A stretch of 64,000 nt of DNA, taken from Qipengyuania_B thermophila (GTDB lineage Bacteria > Pseudomonadota > Alphaproteobacteria > Sphingomonadales > Sphingomonadaceae). Under the pieces are notes generated by a model. That model did no database searches, had not been told where the DNA came from, and saw nothing but the letters and a program-made list of their open reading frames with translations. Location of the stretch: positions 310,001-374,000 of the forward strand of contig NZ_SDSI01000001.1 in NCBI RefSeq assembly GCF_004153605.1, in the 5' to 3' direction. The position numbers and the translations under genes are program-made. Positions 33,959 through 43,244 of the stretch are shown piece after piece. The number at the start of each line of letters is the position of its first letter. The first letter of the stretch is position 1.

Positions 33959-34866
33959 GCCCGCCCCCTGCTGCGGGGAATTTCGCGTACGATGCGAACC
34001 TGACGTGCGTTGCGGCCGACACCGAGCCGCAGCTCGGCTTTATCGAATAGACGGTCTACGACCATGTAGCGCCCTCGCACCCGATAGTTGACGAGTTCCG
34101 CCGAACCGTCTGCGCCGATTACGAAGAGGGGTGGCATATCACTGTTCGCGATGCTCGCGGGGAACTCGATGAAGACTTGGCGTCCGTCATCAAAGACCCG
34201 CAATGGTCGCCATTGCGGCCGGTCACCAGACATGCGGTAGTCAAAGCTAAGCGCTGAAAAGTCGATTCCTGCCGCAACCGGGGCGCTGCGTTCGGCCTCG
34301 GCCTCAGCGCTGCGCAGAGCAATGAGGGCATCCTGCGGATAGGTCCACGAGACGGCTGCCATATAGGTGGACGTCGTGGCGCTCAGTTCGAGGTGATAGG
34401 TACGACGATTGGTGTTGATGACCAGATTGGTGCTGATATCGGCCCGCGTCGGCTTCACCAAAATGTGTACGCGGCGCGTAAGGCCGGTGCCGCTCACTGT
34501 ATCTCCGATGATCCAGCGGACTGTATCGCCCGATGCTACCGGCCCCGGCCCCACAAGCTCCTCGCCTTCCTGGAGCATGATATTCGTGACATGCCCCGGT
34601 GAGGTGTAGATCTGGAACAGCGCGCCTTCAGCATAGGCATATTGCTGGATCGCATTGAAATAGCTTGTCCGCTCCGGCTGCACGCGCGCCGCAGCGTTTG
34701 CGCGACCGATACGTGTTCGCGGGTCTGCAGGTTCGGCAGTGGGCGGCGGCGTCTGCGCAAAAGCCCGAACGGGAGCCCCGCTGGCAATGACAGGGACAGG
34801 AATGTTTCCGAGAGCGGTTACCGACAACAGAAGCGACAGGCGCAGCGCGCGTGAATGGGGGATCAT
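33955..34866 (-). CDS. trbG: TrbG/VirB9 conjugation protein
   Basis: A 303-residue TrbG with a signal peptide (LSLLLSVTALGNIPVPVIAS). The N-terminal VirB9 domain has GALFQIYTSPGHVTNIMLQE and LVIKPTRADIST-like strands; the C-terminal part ends with FDKAELRLGVGRNARQVRIV, which pairs with the VirB7/VirB10 outer-membrane complex. It is coupled to trbF and trbI by four-base overlaps. Confidence 0.92.
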   Translation of the reverse strand: MIPHSRALRLSLLLSVTALGNIPVPVIASGAPVRAFAQTPPPTAEPADPRTRIGRANAAARVQPERTSYFNAIQQYAYAEGALFQIYTSPGHVTNIMLQEGEELVGPGPVASGDTVRWIIGDTVSGTGLTRRVHILVKPTRADISTNLVINTNRRTYHLELSATTSTYMAAVSWTYPQDALIALRSAEAEAERSAPVAAGIDFSALSFDYRMSGDRPQWRPLRVFDDGRQVFIEFPASIANSDMPPLFVIGADGSAELVNYRVRGRYMVVDRLFDKAELRLGVGRNARQVRIVREIPRSRGRA

Positions 34867-35546
34867 TGGCTAAGCTCCTTTGACCAGTTGATGGCGTTGA
34901 CAAACAGGCCGAGCGGATTCTTGCGCAGCGCGTCAGGTGTGCGTGGCGGCTGCACGACCGTGGTTAGAATGGCGGACCAACGTGTGGTTTCGATCAGCGC
35001 CCCGTCTTGATAGCGCCTCTCGGTCCATGCGACGCGGAAGCTGTCGTTCGAGGCACGGATGACGCTTGAGACATCCACTGCGACCTGCACCTTGCCGACT
35101 TGGGCGAAAGGATCGTTGCCACGCGCATAGTCGTTGAGCGCCTGTGCGCCGCGGTCAGTGGTGAAGTCGTAGGCTCTGAGCCAGTCCTGCCGCAACACAA
35201 TGGGATCGGCCGGGATGGAGCGCACCTGCTCGATGAAACGGGCGAGGTGAAAAGCCATTTGGGGATCGGTTGGATGAAAATCGGCGTCTGCCGGAGCAAT
35301 GGCCTGAGCCTGTCCCAACTTGTCGACCTCGACCACCCATGGGGTGATTGTGCCGCGTGCGGATTGCCAGACCAGACCTCCCGCAAGCCCACCCGAAAGC
35401 GCAAGGCAGCCAAAGAATGCCAAGCGCCAGTTTTTCGCCTGGACGCGTGCGGAGCCAATACGATCGTCCCACACCTGCGCTGCGCGCTGATAGGGAGTGA
35501 CGGGTTCGGGACTTGCCCCGTAGCGGATGGATGGACGTCGAAACAT
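34863..35546 (-). CDS. trbF: TrbF/VirB8 conjugation protein
   Basis: A 227-residue TrbF: a cytoplasmic N-terminus, one transmembrane helix (LAFFGCLALSGGLAGGLVW, residues ~43-61), and a periplasmic VirB8 domain (ITPWVVEVDKLGQAQAIAPA, FRVAWTERRYQDG). It nucleates the inner-membrane part of the secretion channel. ATG at 35546 with GAGGA upstream is preferred to the longer frame. It lies 22 bases after trbL. Confidence 0.92.
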   Translation of the reverse strand: MFRRPSIRYGASPEPVTPYQRAAQVWDDRIGSARVQAKNWRLAFFGCLALSGGLAGGLVWQSARGTITPWVVEVDKLGQAQAIAPADADFHPTDPQMAFHLARFIEQVRSIPADPIVLRQDWLRAYDFTTDRGAQALNDYARGNDPFAQVGKVQVAVDVSSVIRASNDSFRVAWTERRYQDGALIETTRWSAILTTVVQPPRTPDALRKNPLGLFVNAINWSKELSQ

Positions 35547-35568
35547 GGTGATGTCCTCGTGGATGATT

Positions 35569-36843
35569 TCAGCTCTTGTCGGTGATGTCGGGGCCTGAGC
35601 CGCTGCCATGGCTGTCGCCGCCCTTCAGCGTGTGCGTGGCAATGGAGGCGCCTTGGCCCATGGTCTGCCGGCGCCGCATTGCTGTTGCCCAAGCCGGTGG
35701 ACCGTCAGGCGTCGCTGTTCCGTCTTTGGGGGCGTCAGCCTTCGCCGAGGCATAGTTGGCCTTGAGGCTATTGGCTGCGCGCTTGAGCGGCGAGGTTGCA
35801 GCGTCGGCGGCCGATTTCGCGACGTTGGCAAAACCCGATGCCGCTGCGGCCCCGCCAGTCTTGCCGGCGGCGCCTGCTGCGTAGGCGCGCGAGGCACCAC
35901 CCGCGGCGCGAGCGCCTCCAGTGGCAGCTCCTGCCATGGCCGATCCGGCGCCACCCGCAGCAAGCTTGGCGCCCGCGATACCACCAGCCAATGTAGCACC
36001 TGCAGCAATCGCCGTTCCTGCCGCCGCGCCTGCGCCGAGCTGCGGGCCACCGGCAACGATGCCGTTAGCGATGCTGGGACCAAAAATGCCGAGGCCGAGC
36101 AGTGTCAATGCGGCCAGAGCAATGGCCATGACCTGCTGGATGTCAGGTTCGGCGCCAAGCCCGGCGTTGATGAACTGCGCAAAAAGAGTGGTGCCGATGC
36201 CGGTAATGACGGCCAGCACGAGGACCTTGATCCCCGACGAAATGATATGCCCAAGAACGCGCTCTGCCATGAAGGCGGTGCGTCCAAAGAAGGCAAACGG
36301 TAGCAGGACGAAGCCTGCAAGCGTGACCAGCTTGAACTCGATGATCGTGACGAAGACCTGGATTGCCAGCACGAAGAAGGCGATTACGACGATCACCCAG
36401 GCAATTAGCAGGATGAGGATCTGCACGAAGTTTGTGAAGAGCCCTACCGGTCCGACGAGGTCTGCGGTCGCATCGATCAGAGGCTGTCCGGCATCAAGCC
36501 CGGTGGCGGCGACGACACCGGGGCGCATGAAATCGCCAATCGCCATGCCGCTGCCGCTGGCCTGGAGGCCGAGACCGGCAAAGCTCTGGAGCATGATCCC
36601 GGCGAGGCTCGAGAAATTGCCGATGATGAATGCGAAAGTGCCAATATAGAGCGTCTTCTTGATCAGACGCTGCAGGACATCCTCGTCCGTGCCCCAAGCC
36701 CAGAACAAGGCCGCCAGGGTGACGTCGATCACGATCAGGGTCGATGACAGGAACCCCACCTCGCCGCCCAGCAGGCCAAAGCCACTGTCGATATATTGGA
36801 TGAAGACCGCCAGGAACTGGTCGATCACGCCGGTGTCATTCAT
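35569..36843 (-). CDS. trbL: TrbL/VirB6 polytopic channel protein
   Basis: A 424-residue TrbL with at least six hydrophobic segments in residues ~25-270, including VIVVIAFFVLAIQVFVTIIE and VLAVITGIGTTLFAQFI. The C-terminal 150 residues are alanine/glycine-rich and low in complexity (AGGAGSAMAGAATGGARAAG), as usual for TrbL. It forms the inner-membrane platform of the channel. Its start overlaps the TrbK-alt stop by four bases. Confidence 0.93.
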   Translation of the reverse strand: MNDTGVIDQFLAVFIQYIDSGFGLLGGEVGFLSSTLIVIDVTLAALFWAWGTDEDVLQRLIKKTLYIGTFAFIIGNFSSLAGIMLQSFAGLGLQASGSGMAIGDFMRPGVVAATGLDAGQPLIDATADLVGPVGLFTNFVQILILLIAWVIVVIAFFVLAIQVFVTIIEFKLVTLAGFVLLPFAFFGRTAFMAERVLGHIISSGIKVLVLAVITGIGTTLFAQFINAGLGAEPDIQQVMAIALAALTLLGLGIFGPSIANGIVAGGPQLGAGAAAGTAIAAGATLAGGIAGAKLAAGGAGSAMAGAATGGARAAGGASRAYAAGAAGKTGGAAAASGFANVAKSAADAATSPLKRAANSLKANYASAKADAPKDGTATPDGPPAWATAMRRRQTMGQGASIATHTLKGGDSHGSGSGPDITDKS

Positions 36844-37094
36844 CGGTGATCATCCCTTCCATGGAAAAATCGCTGGCGTTCGGCATCCCAGACGGCGTCG
36901 CACCCAGATTCCGGCATGGTGATTGTCCGACAGCGCCTGAGTTCGGCGGCATGAGGGTCGGGCGACGTTGCCTCGTCAGCGACAAGGACGGTCGTCGTTG
37001 GCACCACTGGCGACCGCGTTGCCGAAGCAATCGCGATCGCCATGAGGAGCCCGCCAAGTGCTGCGGCCGCCGCCAACTTGACCGACCGGCTCAT
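36840..37094 (-). CDS. TrbK-alt (putative entry exclusion protein)
   Basis: An 84-residue protein: an N-terminal hydrophobic helix (VKLAAAAALGGLLMAIAIAS) followed by a short periplasmic part with two cysteines (ELRRCRTITMPESGCDAVW). This matches the TrbK-alt family that sits between trbJ and trbL in alphaproteobacterial ICEs and is presumed to exclude transfer between cells carrying the same element. ATG at 37094 is used. Confidence 0.82.
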   Translation of the reverse strand: MSRSVKLAAAAALGGLLMAIAIASATRSPVVPTTTVLVADEATSPDPHAAELRRCRTITMPESGCDAVWDAERQRFFHGRDDHR

Positions 37095-37095
37095 G

Positions 37096-37815
37096 TCAGT
37101 TGCGGGTCCGGAAGCGGCGGAAGCGCTCGCGTCCTTCAGCCTCAGTCGCTGCACTGCGGGCAGATTCCAGTGCCTGTGCGCGGCTATGCGCCGCGATGGC
37201 CGCTGTCAGATCGGCAAGCTGCTGGGTCTGCAACGCGAGCAGCTGATTTCCCACCTGTGCTGCCTGAAGAGCGCCTGTTGCCGACTGGCTGGCACCAACA
37301 AGCGTCGTGATGGTGCTGCGGGTCGCGCCGAGATTGCCGACGATCCCGGCCTGAACCTTCATGGCATCTTCAAACGCGCCGACGCTGTCCTGCCAGCGGG
37401 CATCGGCATTGGCGACCATCTGAGCCTGCCCCGCTGACAGGGCTGCGCCCTTGTAGCGACCGTTGAACACCTGCTGGACGTCGGTCACATCGTAGGCGAT
37501 CCGCTGCGCCTGGTTGAGCAACTGCCTTGTCTGATCGACCTGTTGCTGGAGCGTCTGGATCGTCGAAACCGGCAAGCTTGCGAGATTGCGCGCTTCGTTG
37601 ATCAAGCTGGTCGCCTGATTCTGGATCTGCTGGATCTGGTTGTTGATCTGCTGCAGCGTCCGGGCGGCGGTCAGCACGTTTTGCGCGTAGTTGCTGGGAT
37701 CATAGACAATCCCGCCGAACTGGGCCTGCGCTGGCGCGGCGATCATGGTGCCTGCCACCAGCGAGGTGGCGATTGCCGTCGCCATGAGGGTGCGGCGTAG
37801 GACGGGAATTTTCAT
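37096..37815 (-). CDS. trbJ: TrbJ/VirB5 conjugation protein
   Basis: A 239-residue TrbJ with a clear signal peptide (MKIPVLRRTLMATAIATSLV, cleavage after APAQA). The mature part is helical and glutamine-rich (LQQINNQIQQIQNQATSLIN), the coiled VirB5-like region. It localises to the pilus tip or periplasm. A four-base overlap couples it to trbE, and it is followed by TrbK-alt after one base. Confidence 0.92.
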   Translation of the reverse strand: MKIPVLRRTLMATAIATSLVAGTMIAAPAQAQFGGIVYDPSNYAQNVLTAARTLQQINNQIQQIQNQATSLINEARNLASLPVSTIQTLQQQVDQTRQLLNQAQRIAYDVTDVQQVFNGRYKGAALSAGQAQMVANADARWQDSVGAFEDAMKVQAGIVGNLGATRSTITTLVGASQSATGALQAAQVGNQLLALQTQQLADLTAAIAAHSRAQALESARSAATEAEGRERFRRFRTRN

Positions 37816-40268
37816 GGGAGGATTTCCTTTCCGTTGAGTGCGGGCGGCGGGGGAGGAAGCAGTTCGGCCGCCCATGCGAGGCTGCGATGCCGGAGCCAGG
37901 CCGCAGCAAAGCCGTCGCGGCCATGGGCAGCGACAAGTTCGGCAATGCGGAGCTGGTCGGATTTGGAGGATGCCGCGCTGAAGGCGAGTGCGACCTCGCC
38001 AAGGCCAAGTTCGAACAGGCGATTGCCGCGCCGTGACTGGCAGTAATAATCGCGCTTCGGCGTGGCCCGGCTCAGGATCTCGATTTGCCGGTCATTCAGT
38101 CCAAACCGCTCATACACCTTGGCAATCTGGGGTTCGGCGGCCCGCTCGTTAGGCAGAAATATCCGCGTCGGGCAGCTCTCGATGATGGCCGGCGCGATGG
38201 CCGAGCTCTCGATGTCGGCAAGGCTTTGCGTGGCGAAAATGACGCTGGCATTCTTCTTGCGCAGCGTCTTCAGCCATTCGCGCAGCTGTGCGGCGAAGGC
38301 CGGGCTATCGAGCACCAGCCAGCCCTCATCGATGATGATCATGGTTGGCGAGCCGTCGAGCCGACCCTCGATCCGGTGAAACAGATAGGCGAGAACAGCT
38401 GCAGCCGACGACGCGCCGATTAGACCCTCGGTCTCGAACGCCTGGACCGGGGCCTCACCAAGACGTTCCTGCTCGGCATCAAGCAGCCTGCCCCAAGGGC
38501 CTCCGACGAGGTAGGGCGACAGCGCCTGTTTCAGCTCCTGCGATTGCAGCAGCACGGCTAGTCCGGTCAGGGTGCGTTCGGGCGGCGGGGCGGACGCAAG
38601 TGACGTCAGCGCCGACCAGAGATGCTCCTTTGCCGCCGGGTCAACATGCACGCCTTCGCCCGCGAACATCGCTGCCAGCCATTCCGCAGCCCAGGCGCGC
38701 TCACCCGGATTGTCGATGCGGGCGAGCGGTTGAAGCGCGACGGCCGTATTGTCATCCTCATCTGCGCTGAGGGCACCGCCCAGGTCCTGCCAATCGCCGC
38801 CCATTCCAAGTGCTGCGGCCCGGATGGAACCGCCGAAGTCGAAGGCGAAGATTTGCGAGCCGGGGTAGCGCCGGAATTGCAGCGCCATCAGCGCCAGCAG
38901 CACCGATTTCCCGGCCCCTGTCGGGCCAACAATCAGGCTGTGGCCGACATCGCCGACATGAAGGGAAAGGCGGAACGGGGTCGAGCCTTCGGTCTTGCCG
39001 TAAAGCAAGGGGGCGTCACCGAAATGCTCGTCCCGTTCCGCTCCCGCCCATACCGCTGACAGGGGGATCAGGTGGGCGAGATTGAGCGTGGAAATGGGGG
39101 GCTGGCGGACATTGGCGTAGACATGACCGGGGAGCGATCCCAGCCACGCCTCGATCGCGTTCATGCCCTCGATCGTGCAGGTGAAATCGCGGCCCTGGAT
39201 GACCTTCTCGACCAAGCGAAGCTTCTCGGCAGCAAGCGCCGGATCGCGGTCCCAAACGGTGACCGTTGCCGTAACGTAGGCAATGCCGGCATGGTCGGCG
39301 CCGAGTTCCTGAAGCGCCATGTCAGCGTCGGCGGCCTTGTTCGAAGCGTCCGAATCCATGAGTACCGATTGCTCGTTGGTCATCACCTCCTTGAGAATGG
39401 CGGCGACCGATTTGCGCTTGGCGAACCATTGGCGGCGGATTTTTGCCAGCAGCTTGGTTGCATCGGTCTTGTCGAGCATGATCGCACGGGTCGACCACCG
39501 GTATGGAAATGCCTGCCGGTTGAGTTCGTCGAGCAGTCCGGGAAATGTTGCGGTCGGGAAGCCGGTAATGGTGAGCGTGCGCAGATGGGCTTGCCCCAGC
39601 TTTGGTTCGAGACCGCCGGTCAGCGGCTCGTCGGTCAGCAAGGCGTCGAGATAGACGGGCGTTTCGGGAACGCGGACATGCTGGATTTTGGTTGAAACAG
39701 TGCTGTGAAGATAGGTCAGCGTCGCGCGATCATCGAGCCAGCCGGCATCGGGCATGAAGCCCTCGACAAGGTGCAGTACGCGGTCCGTTCGATCGACGAA
39801 GGACTTAACCAGCTCGTTTGGGTCAACACCCGTCGCCGCCTTGCCCTCGTAGAGCCAGCTTTCGGCGCGGGCCGCATCCTCCGGCGGTGGCATCCACAGC
39901 AGGGTGAGGTAGTAGCCGCTCTCAAAGTGCGCTCCCTCTTCGCGAAACTGCTCACGACGCTCCATGTCGACCAGGGCCGAAACGGGATCGGGGAAATTGC
40001 TGTGCGGGTAAGCCTGTGCGGGGATACGCTGCGCTTCGACGAACACGGCCCATCCCGAGCCCAGTCGCCTCAGGGCATTATTGAGGCGTGATGTCACGGC
40101 TACCAGCTCAGCGGGCGTGGCGCTGTCGAGATCCGGACCGCGAAAGCGCGCCGTGCGCTGAAACGATCCATCCTTGTTGAGCACCACGCCCGGCCCCACC
40201 AGTGCGACCCAGGGGAGGAAGTCGGCCAGACTGGCGGATTTGGCGCGGTATTCGCGGAGCGACATCAT
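37812..40268 (-). CDS. trbE: TrbE/VirB4 conjugation ATPase
   Basis: An 818-residue VirB4-type ATPase. The N-terminal CagE/TrbE domain is followed by Walker A at about residue 445 (IVGPTGAGKSVLLALMALQF) and Walker B near 620 (TMIIIDEGWLVLDSPAF); FATQSLADIESS is the later conserved block. It powers pilus assembly and substrate transfer at the inner membrane. ATG at 40268 overlaps the trbD stop (ATGA). Confidence 0.93.
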   Translation of the reverse strand: MMSLREYRAKSASLADFLPWVALVGPGVVLNKDGSFQRTARFRGPDLDSATPAELVAVTSRLNNALRRLGSGWAVFVEAQRIPAQAYPHSNFPDPVSALVDMERREQFREEGAHFESGYYLTLLWMPPPEDAARAESWLYEGKAATGVDPNELVKSFVDRTDRVLHLVEGFMPDAGWLDDRATLTYLHSTVSTKIQHVRVPETPVYLDALLTDEPLTGGLEPKLGQAHLRTLTITGFPTATFPGLLDELNRQAFPYRWSTRAIMLDKTDATKLLAKIRRQWFAKRKSVAAILKEVMTNEQSVLMDSDASNKAADADMALQELGADHAGIAYVTATVTVWDRDPALAAEKLRLVEKVIQGRDFTCTIEGMNAIEAWLGSLPGHVYANVRQPPISTLNLAHLIPLSAVWAGAERDEHFGDAPLLYGKTEGSTPFRLSLHVGDVGHSLIVGPTGAGKSVLLALMALQFRRYPGSQIFAFDFGGSIRAAALGMGGDWQDLGGALSADEDDNTAVALQPLARIDNPGERAWAAEWLAAMFAGEGVHVDPAAKEHLWSALTSLASAPPPERTLTGLAVLLQSQELKQALSPYLVGGPWGRLLDAEQERLGEAPVQAFETEGLIGASSAAAVLAYLFHRIEGRLDGSPTMIIIDEGWLVLDSPAFAAQLREWLKTLRKKNASVIFATQSLADIESSAIAPAIIESCPTRIFLPNERAAEPQIAKVYERFGLNDRQIEILSRATPKRDYYCQSRRGNRLFELGLGEVALAFSAASSKSDQLRIAELVAAHGRDGFAAAWLRHRSLAWAAELLPPPPPALNGKEILP

Positions 40269-40534
40269 GGCCGCACCCACGTTGGATATTTGAGGTGACG
40301 GCGCGCGACATCGACGAACTGGGGATCACGCCGGGCCGCCCAGACAGCGAGTGCGTGTCCGATTGCCCATATCGCGAGGCCCGCGATCCACAGCCGCAAG
40401 CCGAGGCCAATCGCGCCCGCCAACGTACCATTGACGATTGCCAGAGCACGAGGGGCACCGCCGAGCAGAATCGGCTCTGCCAGCGCGCGGTGGACCGGCG
40501 CGTAGTAGCCCAAGATATCGTCAGCCGGTGGCAT
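40265..40534 (-). CDS. trbD: TrbD/VirB3 conjugation protein
   Basis: An 89-residue inner-membrane protein: YAPVHRALAEPILLGGAPRA is the usual TrbD/VirB3 N-terminus, followed by two close hydrophobic segments (AIVNGTLAGAIGLGLRLWIA, GLAIWAIGHALAVWA) and the C-terminal RRHLKYPTW. It works with TrbE. It overlaps trbC by one base and trbE by four. Confidence 0.92.
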   Translation of the reverse strand: MPPADDILGYYAPVHRALAEPILLGGAPRALAIVNGTLAGAIGLGLRLWIAGLAIWAIGHALAVWAARRDPQFVDVARRHLKYPTWVRP

Positions 40535-40866
40535 CAGATGAGCGCCCCGCCGCCAAAGCTGAAGAAGCTGAGGAAGAAGCTCGATGCGGCAAAGGCGATC
40601 GAGAGGCCGAAAACGATCTGGATCAGCCGGCGAAAGCCGCCGGACGTATCGCCGAACGCCAGGCTGAGGCCGGTGACGATGATGATGATCACCGCGACAA
40701 TCTTGGCGACCGGCCCTTCGATGCTTTCAAGGATCGATTGCAGTGGTGCTTCCCACGGCATCGACGATCCACCAGCAAGGGCCGGGGTGGAAGTGGCCAC
40801 CGCAACAAATGCTGCGGCAGCGGCGAGCGAAGCACGAGTGGTGCCACGCCGGAGGGCACGGGTCAT
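40534..40866 (-). CDS. trbC: TrbC/VirB2 prepilin
   Basis: A 110-residue pilin precursor: signal peptide (ASLAAAAAFVAVATSTPALA), then two hydrophobic helices (VAKIVAVIIIIVTGLSLAFG and FGLSIAFAASSFFLSFFSFG). TrbC is processed and cyclised in related systems, probably by the TraF peptidase encoded at 48.8 kb. Coupled to trbB by a four-base overlap. Confidence 0.92.
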   Translation of the reverse strand: MTRALRRGTTRASLAAAAAFVAVATSTPALAGGSSMPWEAPLQSILESIEGPVAKIVAVIIIIVTGLSLAFGDTSGGFRRLIQIVFGLSIAFAASSFFLSFFSFGGGALI

Positions 40867-41846
40867 AGGAGGTCTCCTTGAGTTTGGGTGGCGGGGATCA
40901 GTCGATAATCGCCGGTGACATGGTCGAGCCCGTCGACGCGGGCCAGTTCAGCGAGACGTCGTCCCGTGCCCTCGCGCACCAGCACGGCAACGAGGTTGAT
41001 AGTCTCGGCAATCAGGGCGCGCGGAACGGTGAGGACCGCTTCCTGGATTAATTGCTCCATCCGCCGAAGTGCGCCCATGGCGCTTCCGGCATGGATCGTT
41101 CCGATCCCGCCAGGGTGGCCAGTGCCCCAGGCTTTGAGCAGATCGAGCGCCTCGGCGCCGCGCACTTCGCCAATCGGGATCCGGTCAGGGCGCAGACGGA
41201 GGCTGGATCGAACCAGGTCGGATAGCGAAGCCACGCCATCTTTTGTCCGCATTGCCACGAGGTTTGGCGCGCGACATTGCAGCTCGCGGGTGTCTTCGAT
41301 GAGCACGACTCTATCTGTGGTTCTGGCCACCTCGGCGAGTAGAGCATTGGTCAGGGTGGTTTTGCCGGTGCCGGTTCCGCCCGCGACGAGGATGTTGAGG
41401 CGGTCAGCCACGCCGGAGCGAAGCGTTGCGGCCTCTTGAACGGACATGATCCCGGAACCGACATAGTCTTCGAGCAGAAACACTGCGATGGCGGGCTTGC
41501 GGATCGCGAAGGTTGGTGCGGCTACCACCGGTGGCAGAAGGCCTTCAAACCTCTCCCCGCTTTCCGGCAGCTCGGCCGACACGCGGGGAGCATCGCTGTG
41601 GACTTCGGCACCGACATGATGAGCGACCAAGCGGATTATGCGCTCCCCATCGGCAGCCGTTAGCCGGTCACCGCTGTCCGAGAGACCCATACCCAAACGG
41701 TCGACCCAGAGCCGCCCATCGGGATTGAGCATGATCTCGATGACCTGCGGATCGGCAAGCCAGGTTGAGATCGATGCACCCATCGCGGTGCGCAGCATGC
41801 GTGCGCCGCGTGAACGTGCCTCGATTTTGACTGGCTCAATGCCCAT
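40863..41846 (-). CDS. trbB: TrbB/VirB11 conjugation ATPase
   Basis: A 327-residue secretion ATPase. Walker A is ILVAGGTGTGKTTLTNALL, the Asp box is VVLIEDTRELQC, and Walker B lies in IPIGEVRGAEALDLLKAW; HPGGIGTIHAGSAMGALRRM is the His box. It forms hexamers at the inner membrane. It is the first gene of the compact trb run; the RHH and traG genes that would normally be adjacent are displaced by the nuclease insertion. Confidence 0.94.
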   Translation of the reverse strand: MGIEPVKIEARSRGARMLRTAMGASISTWLADPQVIEIMLNPDGRLWVDRLGMGLSDSGDRLTAADGERIIRLVAHHVGAEVHSDAPRVSAELPESGERFEGLLPPVVAAPTFAIRKPAIAVFLLEDYVGSGIMSVQEAATLRSGVADRLNILVAGGTGTGKTTLTNALLAEVARTTDRVVLIEDTRELQCRAPNLVAMRTKDGVASLSDLVRSSLRLRPDRIPIGEVRGAEALDLLKAWGTGHPGGIGTIHAGSAMGALRRMEQLIQEAVLTVPRALIAETINLVAVLVREGTGRRLAELARVDGLDHVTGDYRLIPATQTQGDLL

Positions 41847-42035
41847 CGGATACCCCGCCTTGGGAGCGGGACAAGTTCGTCCTGCTCGACGGGGACGATT
41901 AAGAGACGCAGAAAAGGGGCAGATTCAACAAGGATTTAGCATCATCGTAGTGGGGCGCAGAAAAACAGGGATGAGCGTAGATTGCGACCTGTATCAGCCG
42001 TCGACGCTGCGACGCTTACGCCGGGGATTTGATGG

Positions 42036-43046
42036 TTAGGCCAATACAACCTTGCGGTTCGGTGCTGGCGTTAGGTGGAAGCGGCGCAACTTGATTCCGA
42101 GTTCTGCTAAGCAGAGATCCATCCCCTCTGGCAGGTCCCCTTCTGGCAGGACCAGTGTCCGATTGACTTCTGCGCCTTCGCGGACTGAGTGGGCTAAGAG
42201 TTGACCGATACCTGTGTAGAGAGACTGGCGCCCGCAATCCGTTTTGACCTCATAAATTTCGGTCATCCTGCTTCCGATTTTCACCATGAGGTCGACAAGC
42301 AGACTGTTTACGACCACTTCATTTTTTGCGGCCATTGCCTGGCGTTCATCACGAAGCGCCCTCACAACATCGCCGTGGTAAGAAAAATAATCGAACTCGG
42401 GGCGTCGCCGTCCTTTCCGGCGGCCTGAAGCTTCATTTCTGAATTTATCCCATTCAGCGATCTTCTTACGAGCAGCGACGTTATCAAGGTCTCCTCGCTT
42501 CACGGCGTCCTTGAATTGACGGACGGTGCAGACGAAGGTCCAGATGCGGCCAGCCAGATCGGGATCATCTACCCGACCGATGACGATCCCTGATCTTGGC
42601 TCGCCTGTCGTTCGTTCGACATCCTCTAGGACACTGTCTGACCAACTCATGAAAGCACCGCGTCCAACGCCCTTTTTCCCGCCGCCCACGCTTCCATCGT
42701 GCATGAGATAGGTGGCGCCCGTTGATGGGTCGTGAGCGAAGAAACCTGCGACAGATGCGGAATTCGTAGTGGTCGGGACGTTAATCTCGACGGTAATCAT
42801 CTGGGTATGGCGCTTGCTGTCATAGACTCCGAAGGCATTCCAGCGCCTCGGTATTTTGGCATCATTGGCATGCGAGAACGCTGCCCACAAAGTGCCGTCA
42901 CCGTTGGCATACATAGTTTCGTCGAGATTTCCGCTGGGAAAGCCGATGTTGCGCTTTCCGATGCACTGCAAAGATCTAGTCAGGACGTCTTCCATAGCCT
43001 TCTGGGCTGCGTCTTTCGCCTTTTTGTCTTCCACCAGTACGAGCAT
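42036..43046 (-). CDS. Putative restriction-like PD-(D/E)XK nuclease
   Basis: A 336-residue protein. The C-terminal part carries a nuclease-type core: VDLMVKIGSRMTEIYEVKTD followed by LYTGIGQLLAHS, giving the D...ExK...Q pattern of PD-(D/E)XK enzymes. The N-terminal half (RWNAFGVYDSKRHTQMITVE, GFFAHDPSTGATYLMHDGS, GGGKKGVGRGAF) looks like a separate sensor or DNA-reading domain. The fold assignment is by motif only. An in-frame TGA two codons upstream fixes ATG 43046 as the first possible start. Base composition is lower in GC than the transfer genes around it, and it splits an otherwise continuous operon, so it is probably acquired defence cargo. Confidence 0.6.
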   Translation of the reverse strand: MLVLVEDKKAKDAAQKAMEDVLTRSLQCIGKRNIGFPSGNLDETMYANGDGTLWAAFSHANDAKIPRRWNAFGVYDSKRHTQMITVEINVPTTTNSASVAGFFAHDPSTGATYLMHDGSVGGGKKGVGRGAFMSWSDSVLEDVERTTGEPRSGIVIGRVDDPDLAGRIWTFVCTVRQFKDAVKRGDLDNVAARKKIAEWDKFRNEASGRRKGRRRPEFDYFSYHGDVVRALRDERQAMAAKNEVVVNSLLVDLMVKIGSRMTEIYEVKTDCGRQSLYTGIGQLLAHSVREGAEVNRTLVLPEGDLPEGMDLCLAELGIKLRRFHLTPAPNRKVVLA

Positions 43047-43244
43047 GCATCACCAATTTCTGGAATTTCCGGCCATATGAAGCATGAATATATGTGCCGG
43101 GCAGCAGAAAATGTCAGGCAACATTTTTGCAGGGGCACTGCCGGCGCGCGTATGTGACGGCATTAACCTTCGTGATGATGTTGTGGGCTTAAAGTCGGAT
43201 GAGAGGCTGACCACAAACCAAAGGCCATCGCCAGGGTCGGTTTC

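Noticed and set aside
41860..42039. Plus-strand open frame in the gap between trbB and the nuclease gene
   Set aside because: No start signal or recognisable motif; more likely the trb operon promoter region and insertion scar.
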